From NCBI RefSeq assembly GCF_040183065.1, contig NC_091117.1, forward strand, positions 112,567,001 to 112,631,000: a stretch of DNA of 64,000 bases, written 5' to 3'. This DNA comes from Periplaneta americana. Taxonomy: Eukaryota > Arthropoda > Insecta > Blattodea > Blattidae. Of this stretch, positions 55,688-64,000 are shown piece by piece. The notes under the pieces are model-generated. The model had not been told where the DNA came from, searched no databases, and worked only from the letters and a program-made list of their open reading frames with translations. The translations under genes were made by a program, and so were the position numbers. Every line of letters starts with the position of its first letter. The stretch's first letter is position 1.

Positions 55688-56594
55688 GGTGAATCACAGT
55701 CTAATACTTACAGTCACGCAACTCATACGTATAAAATATGCCAACATTTGACAGCTGGCGCGACAGAAGCCCTCTAGCGGCAGGCAAGTTAAAAGTGAGC
55801 ACACGACACATGATAACATATCAGAAAACGGGTTTTGCGTAATTTGTTTTATATTTTTATGCTATACAGTATAAGTGTATATGATTCTTATTAATCTTAC
55901 TTTAGAATCCTAGAAGAATTTCACACGCAGTTAATCTACAAGTTTCAGAAGCTGGGAATAAACGTAATTCTTTCTGCTCCTTACAACTGAATCATGGTCC
56001 TGTTCACGTATCATGGTTTGAAATAATATAATTGTTCGTACGTGGATGGTTAATTAAATTCATTCCTAAATATATTTATGAATCATTGGAACTCTATATT
56101 TCCTGTGAGAAGAGTCAAAATTAATAGCTTCAAAATTGAAGGGCATATCTCGTAGGGTACATTGCGTGGTGAATTCCTCTCCCTATTTCCTGAGAAAGTA
56201 ACTATTTTCCATACCGCAAATTGGGGCAAACTCGGCCGCTGAGGTAAACTTGAAAATAAAAAAGGGGAGGATTTAAACCTTAATATGACAGACATTGATT
56301 TATGAAGTTCATTATTTTTCATTTCTTAAGAACCGGTATTTCCTTTATTATTTTGAGTGGCAAATAGTGCTGATATTATGGTTTAAATGTTTATGGCAAG
56401 TTTACCGCATTTTATATTACATTTCCAGTTTTCACACATAAGCTTAATTTTAACTTATCCTACTTATATAATACGTAATTTACATGTCCTTATTGTTAAT
56501 ATGACGTAGGTGAGAACAAATAAATGAACACACAATTTTGTTGAAAAAATTGTGACTTCAATTAACTCAGAAAATCTAGGCCTAATTTTATTTT

Positions 56595-56812
56595 CAGAGC
56601 AGAAGTGGTGTAAGTCAAAATGAGTAATGAGGGTTAAAGTAAACGTTCTTTATAATACAGCGCAAAGTAGCAGTTAATATTGAATTTATTTAAACTATTG
56701 GTAGTCAGTGAATAGCACGAAGGATATATTAATTGCTACTTTGCGCTGTATTTTACAGAATATTTACTTTAAACCTCATTACCTAATTTTGACTTACACC
56801 ACTTCTGCTCTG
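56595..56812. mobile_element. Foldback MITE in P-like A
   Basis: CAGAGCAGAAGTGGTGTAAG is inverted at the other end, and pairing continues through AGTCAAAAT, TAATGAGG and ATACAGCGCAAAGTAGCA. It can fold into one long hairpin. The same insertion is in P-like B (58731-58948), so it was already present before the two copies separated. Confidence 0.85.
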
Positions 56813-57341
56813 AACGGCTCAAATAATCACTGGGAATATAAAATCAACACCAATAACAGTCATGCAAATTGTTACAGAAAAGATTGCTTTTTATATTAAA
56901 TTTAAAAAGGCTATTGAGAACTTAATACGTCTGCCACACGAATCTACACCAACACATCAGAAATTTATCGACACAGTCTGGATTTATTCAACAAGTGAAT
57001 ATTTTGCAAAAGGATTACAATAATCCATGAATTCTTGAAAAATTAACATCATGATCCCTACTTGAATGCAATATAACGTTCAACTTTTGAAAAATATAAA
57101 GAAAAAAAAAGACGAATACAAAAATTATGGAATTACTTGCATTAAAAACTTAAGATACATTATCCAAAATCGGAATGGTTACACATTTACACATATGATT
57201 TCTGCAAAAAATTAATATACTGTAACAGGTATTTACTTTGGTTTTATTTAAACTCTCCTTCCTGACATACAAATAGGTAACATAACTAATAAATGTTTTA
57301 TAGAATACAATACGTAGGCTACCTTCAACGTGGATTATTGG

Positions 57342-57461
57342 TTACGACTGAGTAATGATTTTCTCTTGGTATTCAGGGAATCTGAAGAACGACAAATTCG
57401 GAGATTTAAACTTGTTACTGCAATTTTCGTCATTGCACACATTGCCTTTATTCCGATGCAT
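57342..57461 (-). pseudogene. THAP N-terminal exon of P-like A
   Basis: Thirty-nine residues from ATG at 57461 to TAA at 57344-57342. It begins MHRNKGNVCNDENCSNKFKS and has the THAP C-x4-C pair (CNDENC) and the SFFRFP block, so it is the first half of the finger. The second half (C-x2-H, AVPS) and the catalytic domain are not in the element. Confidence 0.75.
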
Positions 57462-57627
57462 GATTAAAACGTTATTATAATATCTCTCATCCCTTTAAAG
57501 CATATGCTGGCTGAACAAGACTATGACCAGTGCCTTGCCTGCCGCTTGGGCGCTAGTGTCGCGAATGTTGGCAGAAAAAGTGTTGAAGTTTCGTGACTGT
57601 ATGTATTAGACTGTGGGTGAATCTAGA

Positions 57628-57764
57628 ATGCGGTGAATAAAACAATTTCTATGCTTACAACGAGGCCCTGCATCACACCGGAAGCGGAAATATTACACCG
57701 ATGGCGCATGCGCAAAAAGAGAGCCGAGGGTGACTTTTATCGTCTCGTGTTCAATTTCACTAAC
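57628..57764 (+). promoter_or_regulatory. Promoter-like module, ETS plus NRF-1 type sites (right)
   Basis: ACCGGAAGCGG at 57677-57687 and GCGCATGCGCA at 57704-57714, 16 bp apart, exactly as in the inverted copy at 50171-50313. The module ends 4 bp before the MADF start codon at 57768. Over about 120 bp the two copies are clearly alignable. Confidence 0.62.
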
Positions 57765-58730
57765 AGGATGTCGAAACTGCAGTGGACGGAAGGCGCTGTT
57801 ATAAATCTTATTAATGCATATAGGGAGCAGGAAACCACAGTCTAATACTAACAGTCACGCAACTCATACGTATAAAATATGCCAACATTTGACAGCTGCC
57901 GCGACAGTAGCCCTCTAGCGGCAGGCAAGTTAACAGTGTGCACACGACATATGATAACACATCAGAAAACGGGTTTTGCGTAATATGGTTTATATTTTTA
58001 TGCTATACAGTAAGTGTATATGATTCTTATTAATTTTATTTTAGAATCCTAGAAGAATTTCACACGCAGTTAATCTACAAGTTTCAGAAGCTGGGAATAA
58101 ACGTAATTCTTTCTGCTCCTTAAAACTGAATCTTGGCCCTGATCACGTATCATGCTTTGAAATAATATAATTGTTCGTACGTGGACGGTTAATTCAATTC
58201 ATTCCTAAATATATTTATGAATCATTGGAACTCTATATTTACTGTGAGAAGAGTCAAAATTAGTAGCTTCAAAATTGTAGGCCATATCTCGTAGGGTACA
58301 TCGCGTGGTGAACTCCTCTCCCTATTTCCTGAGAAATTAACTATTTGCCATACCGCAAATTGGGGTAAACTCGGCCGCTGAGGTAAACTTGAAAATAAAA
58401 AAGGGGAGGATTTAAACCTTAATATGACATTGGTTTATGAAGTTCATTATATTTCCATTTCTTAAGAACCGGTATTTCCTTTATTATTTTGAGTCACAAG
58501 TAGTGCTGATATTATGGTGTACATTTTTATGGCAAGTTTACTGCATTTTACATTACATTTCCAGTTTTCACATATAAGCTTAATTTTAACTTATCCTACC
58601 TATATAATACGTAATTTACATGCCCTTACTGTTAATATGACGTAGGTGAGAACAAATAAATGAGCACAAAATTTTGTTGAAAAAATTGTTACTTCAATTA
58701 ACTTAGAAAATGTAGGCCTAATTTTATTTT

Positions 58731-58948
58731 CAGAGCAGAAGTGGTGTAAGTCAAAATGAGTAATGAGGGTTAAAGTAAACATTCTTTAAAATACAGCGCA
58801 AAGTAGCAGTTAATATTGAATTTATTTAAACTATTAGTAATCAGTGAATAGCACGAAGCATATATTAATTGCTACTTTGTGCTGTATTTTACAGAATATT
58901 TACTTTAAACCTGATTACCTAATTTTGACTTACACCACTTCTGCTCTG
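58731..58948. mobile_element. Foldback MITE in P-like B
   Basis: Counterpart of 56595-56812, with a few substitutions. Confidence 0.85.
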
Positions 58949-59464
58949 AACAGCTCAAATAATCACTGGGAATATAAAATCAACACCAATAACAGTCATG
59001 CAAATTATTACAGAAAAGATTGCTTTTTATATTAAATTTAAAAAGGCTCTTTTATTTCTTGAGAACTTAATACGTCTGCCACATTAATCTACACCAACAT
59101 ATCAGAAATTTTATCGACACAGTCCGGATTTATTCAAGAAGTGAATATTTCGCAAAAGAATTACAATACTCCATGAATTCTTGAAAAATTAACACCATGA
59201 TCCCTACTTGAATGCAATATAACATTCAACTTCTGAAAAATATAAAGAAATAAACACGAATACAAAAATTATGGAATTATTTGCATTAAAAACTCTAGAT
59301 ACATTATCCAAAATCGGAATGGTTACACATTTACACATATGATCTCTGCAAAAAAAATAATATACTGTAACAGGTATCTACTTTAACATACAAATAGGTA
59401 ACTGATAACTAATAAATGTTTTATAGAACACAATACGTAGGCTACCTACAACGTGGGTTATTGG

Positions 59465-59587
59465 TTATGACTGATTTATGATTTTCTCTTGGTCTTTAGG
59501 GAATCCGAAGAACGACAAATTCGGAGATTTAAACTTGTTGTTACTGCAATTTTCGTCATTGCACACATTGCCTTTGTTCCGACGCAT
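59465..59587 (-). pseudogene. THAP N-terminal exon of P-like B
   Basis: Forty residues starting MRRNKGNVCNDENCSNNKFK, one Asn longer than in A, ending IINQS and TAA. In B the SFFRFP block reads SFFGFP. Confidence 0.75.
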
Positions 59588-60662
59588 GATTAAAACCTTT
59601 ATAACATCTCGCACCCCTTTAAAGCACGTGCTGGCTGAACGAGATTGTATCAACCCTATTACCAGTGCCTTGCCTGCCGCTTGGGCGCTAGTGTCGCGAA
59701 TGTTGGCAAAAAAAGTGTTGAAGTTGCGCGACTGTAAGTATTAGACTGTGAGGAAACTTCATGGAATCCCAAGCATCCTACTTACCACAATAAAGTAAGA
59801 AAACATGATGTTTAGGAACCTATTGGAAAGATGTTCAGCTGCAAGATAGGAGAGTCAAACACGTGCAAAATTTGACAATTATTTTTGTTTATTTATTTTC
59901 AGTAGATACATGTTTTTTTTTTATTGTAGGGAGCAGAAGTCAAAAAGAAAATTGAATCCCTACTGACATCATTCCGGAGGGAAAGACAGAAGTCCACAAA
60001 AATATATGAAATGGGGAGTGATGAAGTGTACGAGTCAACTTGGTTCGCGTATAAACATATGTCGTTCCTTTTGGACAAAGTCACGCCCAGAAATAACAAA
60101 GTTCCAACATTGTGCACACAAAATAAATTATTGGCACTGAAAAGTGTCTTTTCGTAAGCATGATGCGCATACGACAAACACAGACAAATCTCTCTTTTTG
60201 GTAGGCCTACAGTATTTTAAGATAATTATTGTCAGTGAGGTATCCGTGTACTGAAACTTTCCCCTGGGGCCGATTTCATAAAAGTAATAATTTAATACCA
60301 TTACTGAAAAAGTAATAACATTAAGTAATATTATTACTGTTTTGTTTCATAGAAGTAATAGTTAATAATATTATTTATTACTGTAAACGCTCATATTATT
60401 ACTAAAATAAACAACAATATTACTAAAGTGTTTCATAAAGCAGCAAAGATAATTCAATTTATTAATAATATTAACGTTAGTTCCATGACTGTATTTTAAG
60501 TAATAGTTTAATAATTTGTAAAAAGTAAATGCCAATGTAGGGTTAGATTTTGAAGATAAAGCCGTGAAAACATTTGAAATGGACAATTCTGACTCAAATA
60601 GTGATGAAGAGGGAGCGTTTGTCCGACGTCCAAGAAATTTTAGACAACGAATATCCTACAAC

Positions 60663-61998
60663 CACAGTCTACAATATACAGTCGCGAAGCTTGAGGTGTT
60701 TTTTTTTTTTGCAAATCTCGTGATAAAGCGCTCCAAGCGGTTAGCAACTAGAAACAATAGCCTGTCCATGGTCGACTTTGGACTGTGTCGTATTTCTATC
60801 GAGTGATAGCTCGTTGCGTATTTCACATTGATGCTTGTGAAATGTTCGTTATTGGTTATAATGAAAATGTTAATGACTAAAATATAATAATTGGAATAAT
60901 ACTATGGGACAAGGAGAAAACGTTTGTAGTGCTATAAACTGTAGCAACAGTAAGAGAAAGAGGCCAGAGTTATCCTTTTTCCGATTTCCGAAAGATTCAG
61001 AAAGGTTCCTGGGTTTCCATAAGAATGCTGTGCAGAAACAAAACTGTTAATTTGAAATTCTTTGTGACTGTTAGAATACATTATATCCTTAAATTTCACA
61101 ATGAAATGTTTCAGTCTAACCGAAAGGACATTAGATACCGGTTAAAGTTCTGTCACTTAGGCTGCTAAATTTCCAGAGAAATAAAGGTTAGGTCTACTTT
61201 TTTTTTCAGAGGATATATTTTTAATTGTAGCTATTAATTTTGTTATTATTTTTATGTGTTATTTTACTAAAGACGTAGACAAATTAAGTTTGTTTTAATG
61301 AAATTTATTGATCACGTTTCATTTCCAATTCTGGTGGGATTATCATTGCTTAGGCCTACCTTTTTCTTCAAAGGTTATGTTTTTAATTATAGCTGTTAAT
61401 TTTGTTGTTATTTTTATTTGTTGCTTTACTAGACACGTAGAAAAAGTCTGTTACAATAAAATTTATTGATCACGTTTTATTTCCAATTCTGGTGTGATTA
61501 TTATTGCTTAACCTCATCCCAATTTGTTAACTACGTAAGTCTACACTACAAGTACTGGTACACGTAAGTTACTCCAATTAATTCATATATCCATTATTAT
61601 TGTTGTAAAGAGAAATGCAAATTAATATTTATTGGTTTCATTGTTAATTATCGCTATAATCTTGAATGAGTGAAGCTATTATAGTAAATTTCAGTTCGTT
61701 TTGCACAAACAAAAATTATATTAACTTATTTCTTTCAGGTATCTTCGAGTTTATGGTGGAATTTAATATACTTCATTAAAATAATAAATTAACTTTATGC
61801 ATTTAATATTTCAATAATGGAAGGAAGGTGTTAATTTTTCCAAAAGAACACGACAACGAAAGTGTAACATATTTTGTCGGCTGCTAGGAGAGAGATCTGC
61901 GATGATGAGGCGATAGTAGCGATCCTAGTGGTGGGCAACTATCCATGTTTGCATTTTTACTACATATTGAGCTTCGAGACTGTATATAGTAGACTGTG
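60663..61998 (+). mobile_element. P-like THAP element C, 7-bp TSD
   Basis: Ends CACAGTCTACAATATACAG and CACAGTCTACTATATACAG on the other strand, related to those of A and B. Flanks CTACAAC (60656-60662) and CTACAAT (61999-62005) are a 7-bp duplication with one difference. It is shorter (1336 bp), diverged from A and B in its interior, and carries a THAP exon on plus. Confidence 0.82.
60904..61050 (+). pseudogene. THAP N-terminal exon of P-like C
   Basis: Forty-eight residues starting MGQGENVCSAINCSNSKRKR, with the C-x4-C pair (CSAINC) and SFFRFPKDSER, then a stop at 61048-61050. The second half of the finger is not seen. Confidence 0.72.
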
Positions 61999-63842
61999 CT
62001 ACAATCATATGCAAGAAAGTTATGAATATAATGAAATAGTTGACCTTTCAATTCGAGAACTTTTCGCAAAAACTCTGTTTCTTCAAGTTATTTCCACGTC
62101 TTTTCCCCATTTTAAAATGCATCAGAGACAAAATGAATTATTAACAAAGTCCCTCTCCATACTTACAAATACTTACAAACTGTCATAGGCGCCAATGTAG
62201 ATGGACCAGGCTGAAATTGAAAACTATCTTATCTTATTGTAAAAGAGGAACAATTGGAAAGGGTGAAACCTAAATTAAATTCAATTACAGTATAGAACTG
62301 TTAGAAAGTAATTACTGTATATTTTACATTATTTTATGTTATTTGAATGATTGAACTTAACATTTTTTCCCTCCTTTCTCGTCATTTTTTAAATTATAAT
62401 AATTGTTCAGAAATATATGCCTATGGGACATTTACATCACAAAATACAGTAATATTAATATTTTCTGTACCTATTGAAATGTTTTTTCATTGTATACTTG
62501 TGGCAACCTGAATCTATATACTCTTCACTAATTAACATTGTGAAGATCTTGGTGAGCCAAAATCTTTTGCAGACATATATCAACAAGTAGATCTATTACA
62601 AAATATATGGATTACTTTAAACCACCCTTATTGAGGGCATAAACTAAAATTAACTTACGAGATTTATAGGTACTGTATCTACAATTCCACATCACAATCT
62701 CTAATTAGAACATATTTGCATTTTGTATAGTCAGGTAACTTCTTGAAAATACTACTTACAACATAATCAGCAATAAAAACCCATTAAGACAATTTCAGTA
62801 TTTTTATTAATTTCGTCATAACATTAATCTTCTACAACATCCACACTTTCAAACTCAAACACGATATTTTCTAGGAACGACTTCACCGCGTAAATACTTA
62901 TGTCGTTATTGCATTACTTATTTATTTTTTGGTAAAAGAGTAATTTTTATGTGTATTTATTTACGCTTGCACCAATAAATACTTGCGCAGTATTCCGAAT
63001 TATAATGGAACTTGAAAATATCTTACATAAGACGCTTTGCAGGGTCCACCAACCCTGTCGTTCACACTGTCCTTAAGGCTGCTACAATATTGTCATCAAA
63101 AGTTTTCACTGCTTAACATTTTCATATGGTACTTCTTTAGATAACGAGGTGCAAGTTTTACACACGCGCGCACACACACATGCTTCTGTCACTGATACAC
63201 TGTTTTTGGAATTGCAAACTTTACAACAGCAGAGACGTGAACAATTAGGAATGATAAATATCTGTTCACAATATTCATGTATCATATTGTTCCTTTTACT
63301 CGTAAATCAACTGAATCAAAATAACAGAAACAATAACTTCGAGTTGCAGTGATTTACAATCTTATCTGAAATAAATTGTCTCCCAAACCTTCACACATAT
63401 TACGATTTACTCTGTTGTTGCTATTAAAGATAGTACTTCAAAACTTATTTCATTCAACAACTGTTAACAGAGAGAATAATATAAATAGCTGTAGAGTGCA
63501 GATCAACTTGATTATGTTTATCAGCCTTAACCTCAAATCATCTGGCTACTGTACGTATTTTATGACTCGTGCAAAACGTTTATGAAACAGAATTTAGTCG
63601 GTTAATAAAATTGTTTTCATGACTGTAATAGCCTACTATTACTTAATATTATTAGTGTTTATGAAACAGGCCTGCACTTGCTATAATTATATTTTCGTCT
63701 GCCTTTATAGCAGACAATCAGCGAATGTGAATGTTTTCTGGCAATTTGCTGATGATTTGTACGTCGCTTCAAACAGCGAACGAACAACGAAGTTTTGCTT
63801 CATCATTCGTTCGTTGTTCGTTCGCTAAGTGTGTACGCACCT

Positions 63843-64000
63843 TACGCACATAACACACAAACAACCACCCCCACCATAAGAGCAACACACCCCCACTCCT
63901 ACAACTGACGAATGCAAAAGACAGAATTCAAGGTCAACAGTATTTCGTGGGACACTAATGAAGACGCAACATCGCGTCGAAACGGGCAGTCTGTCCAAGG
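63843..64000 (+). mobile_element. Penelope-like element, right part
   Basis: The continuation of 42913-43791 beyond the 20-kb insertion; it ends in gaagacgcaacatcgcgtcg aaacggg, parallel to the gaagatgac...ggtcgaaacg end of the fragment at 35605-35965. Confidence 0.7.

Larger units (their letters stand above)
55695..57615 (-). mobile_element. P-like THAP element A, 7-bp TSD
   Basis: Inverted ends begin CACAGTCTAATACTTACAG (left) and CACAGTCTAATACATACAG (right, other strand) and extend about 85 bp to the CGGCAGGCAAG block. The duplication GGTGAAT is perfect (55688-55694 and 57616-57622). It holds one THAP exon on minus, a foldback insertion at 56595 and AT-rich DNA. Transposase C-terminal parts are missing, so it is non-autonomous. 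The THAP finger is a feature of P-type transposases, which normally give 8-bp duplications; the 7 bp here is seen directly. Confidence 0.88.
57836..59750 (-). mobile_element. P-like THAP element B, 7-bp TSD
   Basis: Ends CACAGTCTAATACTAACAG and CACAGTCTAATACTTACAG. Duplication AGGAAAC is perfect (57829-57835 and 59751-59757). It is highly similar to A along its whole 1.9 kb and lies in the same direction 220 bp away, but has its own duplication and sits inside the MADF gene. It contains the same foldback MITE and the same THAP exon. Confidence 0.9.
57768..60157 (+). pseudogene. MADF/Myb-like gene, split by P-like B
   Basis: ATG at 57768 opens SKLQWTEGAVINLINAYREQE, the start of a MADF domain. 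At 57835 P-like B interrupts; past it, from 59758, the same frame gives WNPKHPTYHNKVRKHDV, then a TAG in the place of a tryptophan, then EPIGKMFSC. A second exon (about 59930-60157) after acceptor TTGTAG reads GAEVKKKIESLLTSFRRERQ, VYESTWFAYKHMSFLLDK and ends at TAA 60155. The layout follows MADF/BESS-type proteins that accompany Harbinger-like elements. The insertion and the stop disable it. Confidence 0.78.
60579..62187 (+). pseudogene. Harbinger-3 nuclease N-terminus, split by P-like C
   Basis: ATG at 60579 opens DNSDSNSDEEGAFVRRPRNF and RQRISY, typical of Harbinger nuclease N-termini. P-like C interrupts at 60663; beyond it, from 61999, the frame continues HMQESYEYNE and, with weak similarity, FAKTLFLQVI and HFKMHQRQNELLT. 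It stops at 62186. No catalytic region follows. Confidence 0.6.
60267..63672 (+). mobile_element. PIF/Harbinger-type element 3
   Basis: Left end GGGCCGATTTCATAAAAGTA and right end on the other strand AGGCCTGTTTCATAAACACT share GGCC--TTTCATAAA and then AATA-T-AA. It holds the start of a Harbinger nuclease on plus and is interrupted by P-like C. The duplication was not resolved. From 62190 to 63600 it has no coding region; (CA)n-type CACGCGCGCACACACACA is at 63161-63180. Confidence 0.6.
43793..63842. mobile_element. 20-kb TIR-bounded composite element inside Penelope
   Basis: Left end AGGTGCATACACACTAAGCG, right end on the other strand AGGTGCGTACACACTTAGCG; both continue AACGAACAACGAACGAA. TA flanks both ends (43791-43792 and 63843-63844). 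The Penelope sequence runs up to one end and continues from the other, so the interval entered as one unit. Its own genes are probably the THAP and MADF genes with their promoters; a LINE, P-like A, B and C, Harbinger-3 and small repeats are later insertions. The superfamily is uncertain: PIF/Harbinger-like or ISL2EU-like elements would fit the gene content, but no DDE gene was recognised for it. Confidence 0.7.

Noticed and set aside
43792..63842. Endogenous retrovirus or virus-derived island as explanation for the 20-kb unit
   Set aside because: No gag, protease, integrase, capsid or polymerase B motif was seen; the content is THAP, MADF, LINE and Harbinger DNA.

Overview
This window looks like insect DNA from a large, transposon-rich, AT-rich genome. 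The set of repeats (tRNA-headed SINEs, RTE, I-group and CR1/Jockey-group LINEs, Penelope, Harbinger, hAT, Tc1/mariner, and stretches with AACCTAACC) suggests a cockroach or termite; that is an inference, not a proof. Only one host gene is recognised: two coding exons of a FAM50 (XAP5) homologue on the minus strand, exon 1 at 31532-31711 and exon 2 at 14362-14526, separated by a 17-kb intron. The remaining FAM50 exons were not found and probably lie before position 1. Nearly everything else is mobile DNA, much of it nested, which allows order of insertion to be read from target-site duplications (TSDs).

Layout. 1-8100: end of a TA-flanked element (called X here), an RTE-type LINE fragment, a two-gene Harbinger (2593-5554) carrying a dimeric SINE, then a TIR element (5896-8101) sitting in a 42-bp tandem array and carrying another SINE. 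8700-13960: three LINE remnants (one with RNase H, one CR1/Jockey-like) joined by trinucleotide repeats. 14362-31711: FAM50 exon 2, intron 1, exon 1. Intron 1 holds a mariner fragment, then a Tc1 gene split by X copy 1 (15484-28791). X copy 1 is itself split by hAT-1 (19263-28209), which contains Harbinger-2 (19904-28066), which contains a short interspersed repeat (Z), which contains hAT-2 (24478-26451).

32036-35270 is a nearly full-length RTE-type LINE with a perfect 12-bp TSD, 313 bp upstream of the FAM50 start codon. 35437-39548 holds a TIR element with a Penelope fragment, a tRNA-like SINE piece and a Tc1 transposase pseudogene. X copy 2 is at 39576-42416. A Penelope-like element starts at 42913, is broken at 43792 and resumes at 63843; the 20-kb interval between is bounded by inverted repeats beginning AGGTGC and is read as one large element. 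It carries a minus-strand THAP gene (47809-49492), a one-finger C2H2 reading frame, a MADF/Myb-like gene, a 990-residue LINE ORF2, three THAP-encoding elements with 7-bp TSDs (P-like A, B, C) and Harbinger-3.

The most unusual features are the X family (TA target, about 90-bp inverted ends, a 51-bp minisatellite and three tRNA-like modules, seen in three copies), the five-level nest in the FAM50 intron, and a pair of inverted promoter-like modules at 50171-50313 and 57628-57764. These modules share an ETS-type and an NRF-1-type site at identical 16-bp spacing and head the THAP and MADF genes. All calls are from reading the sequence; no database search was run.
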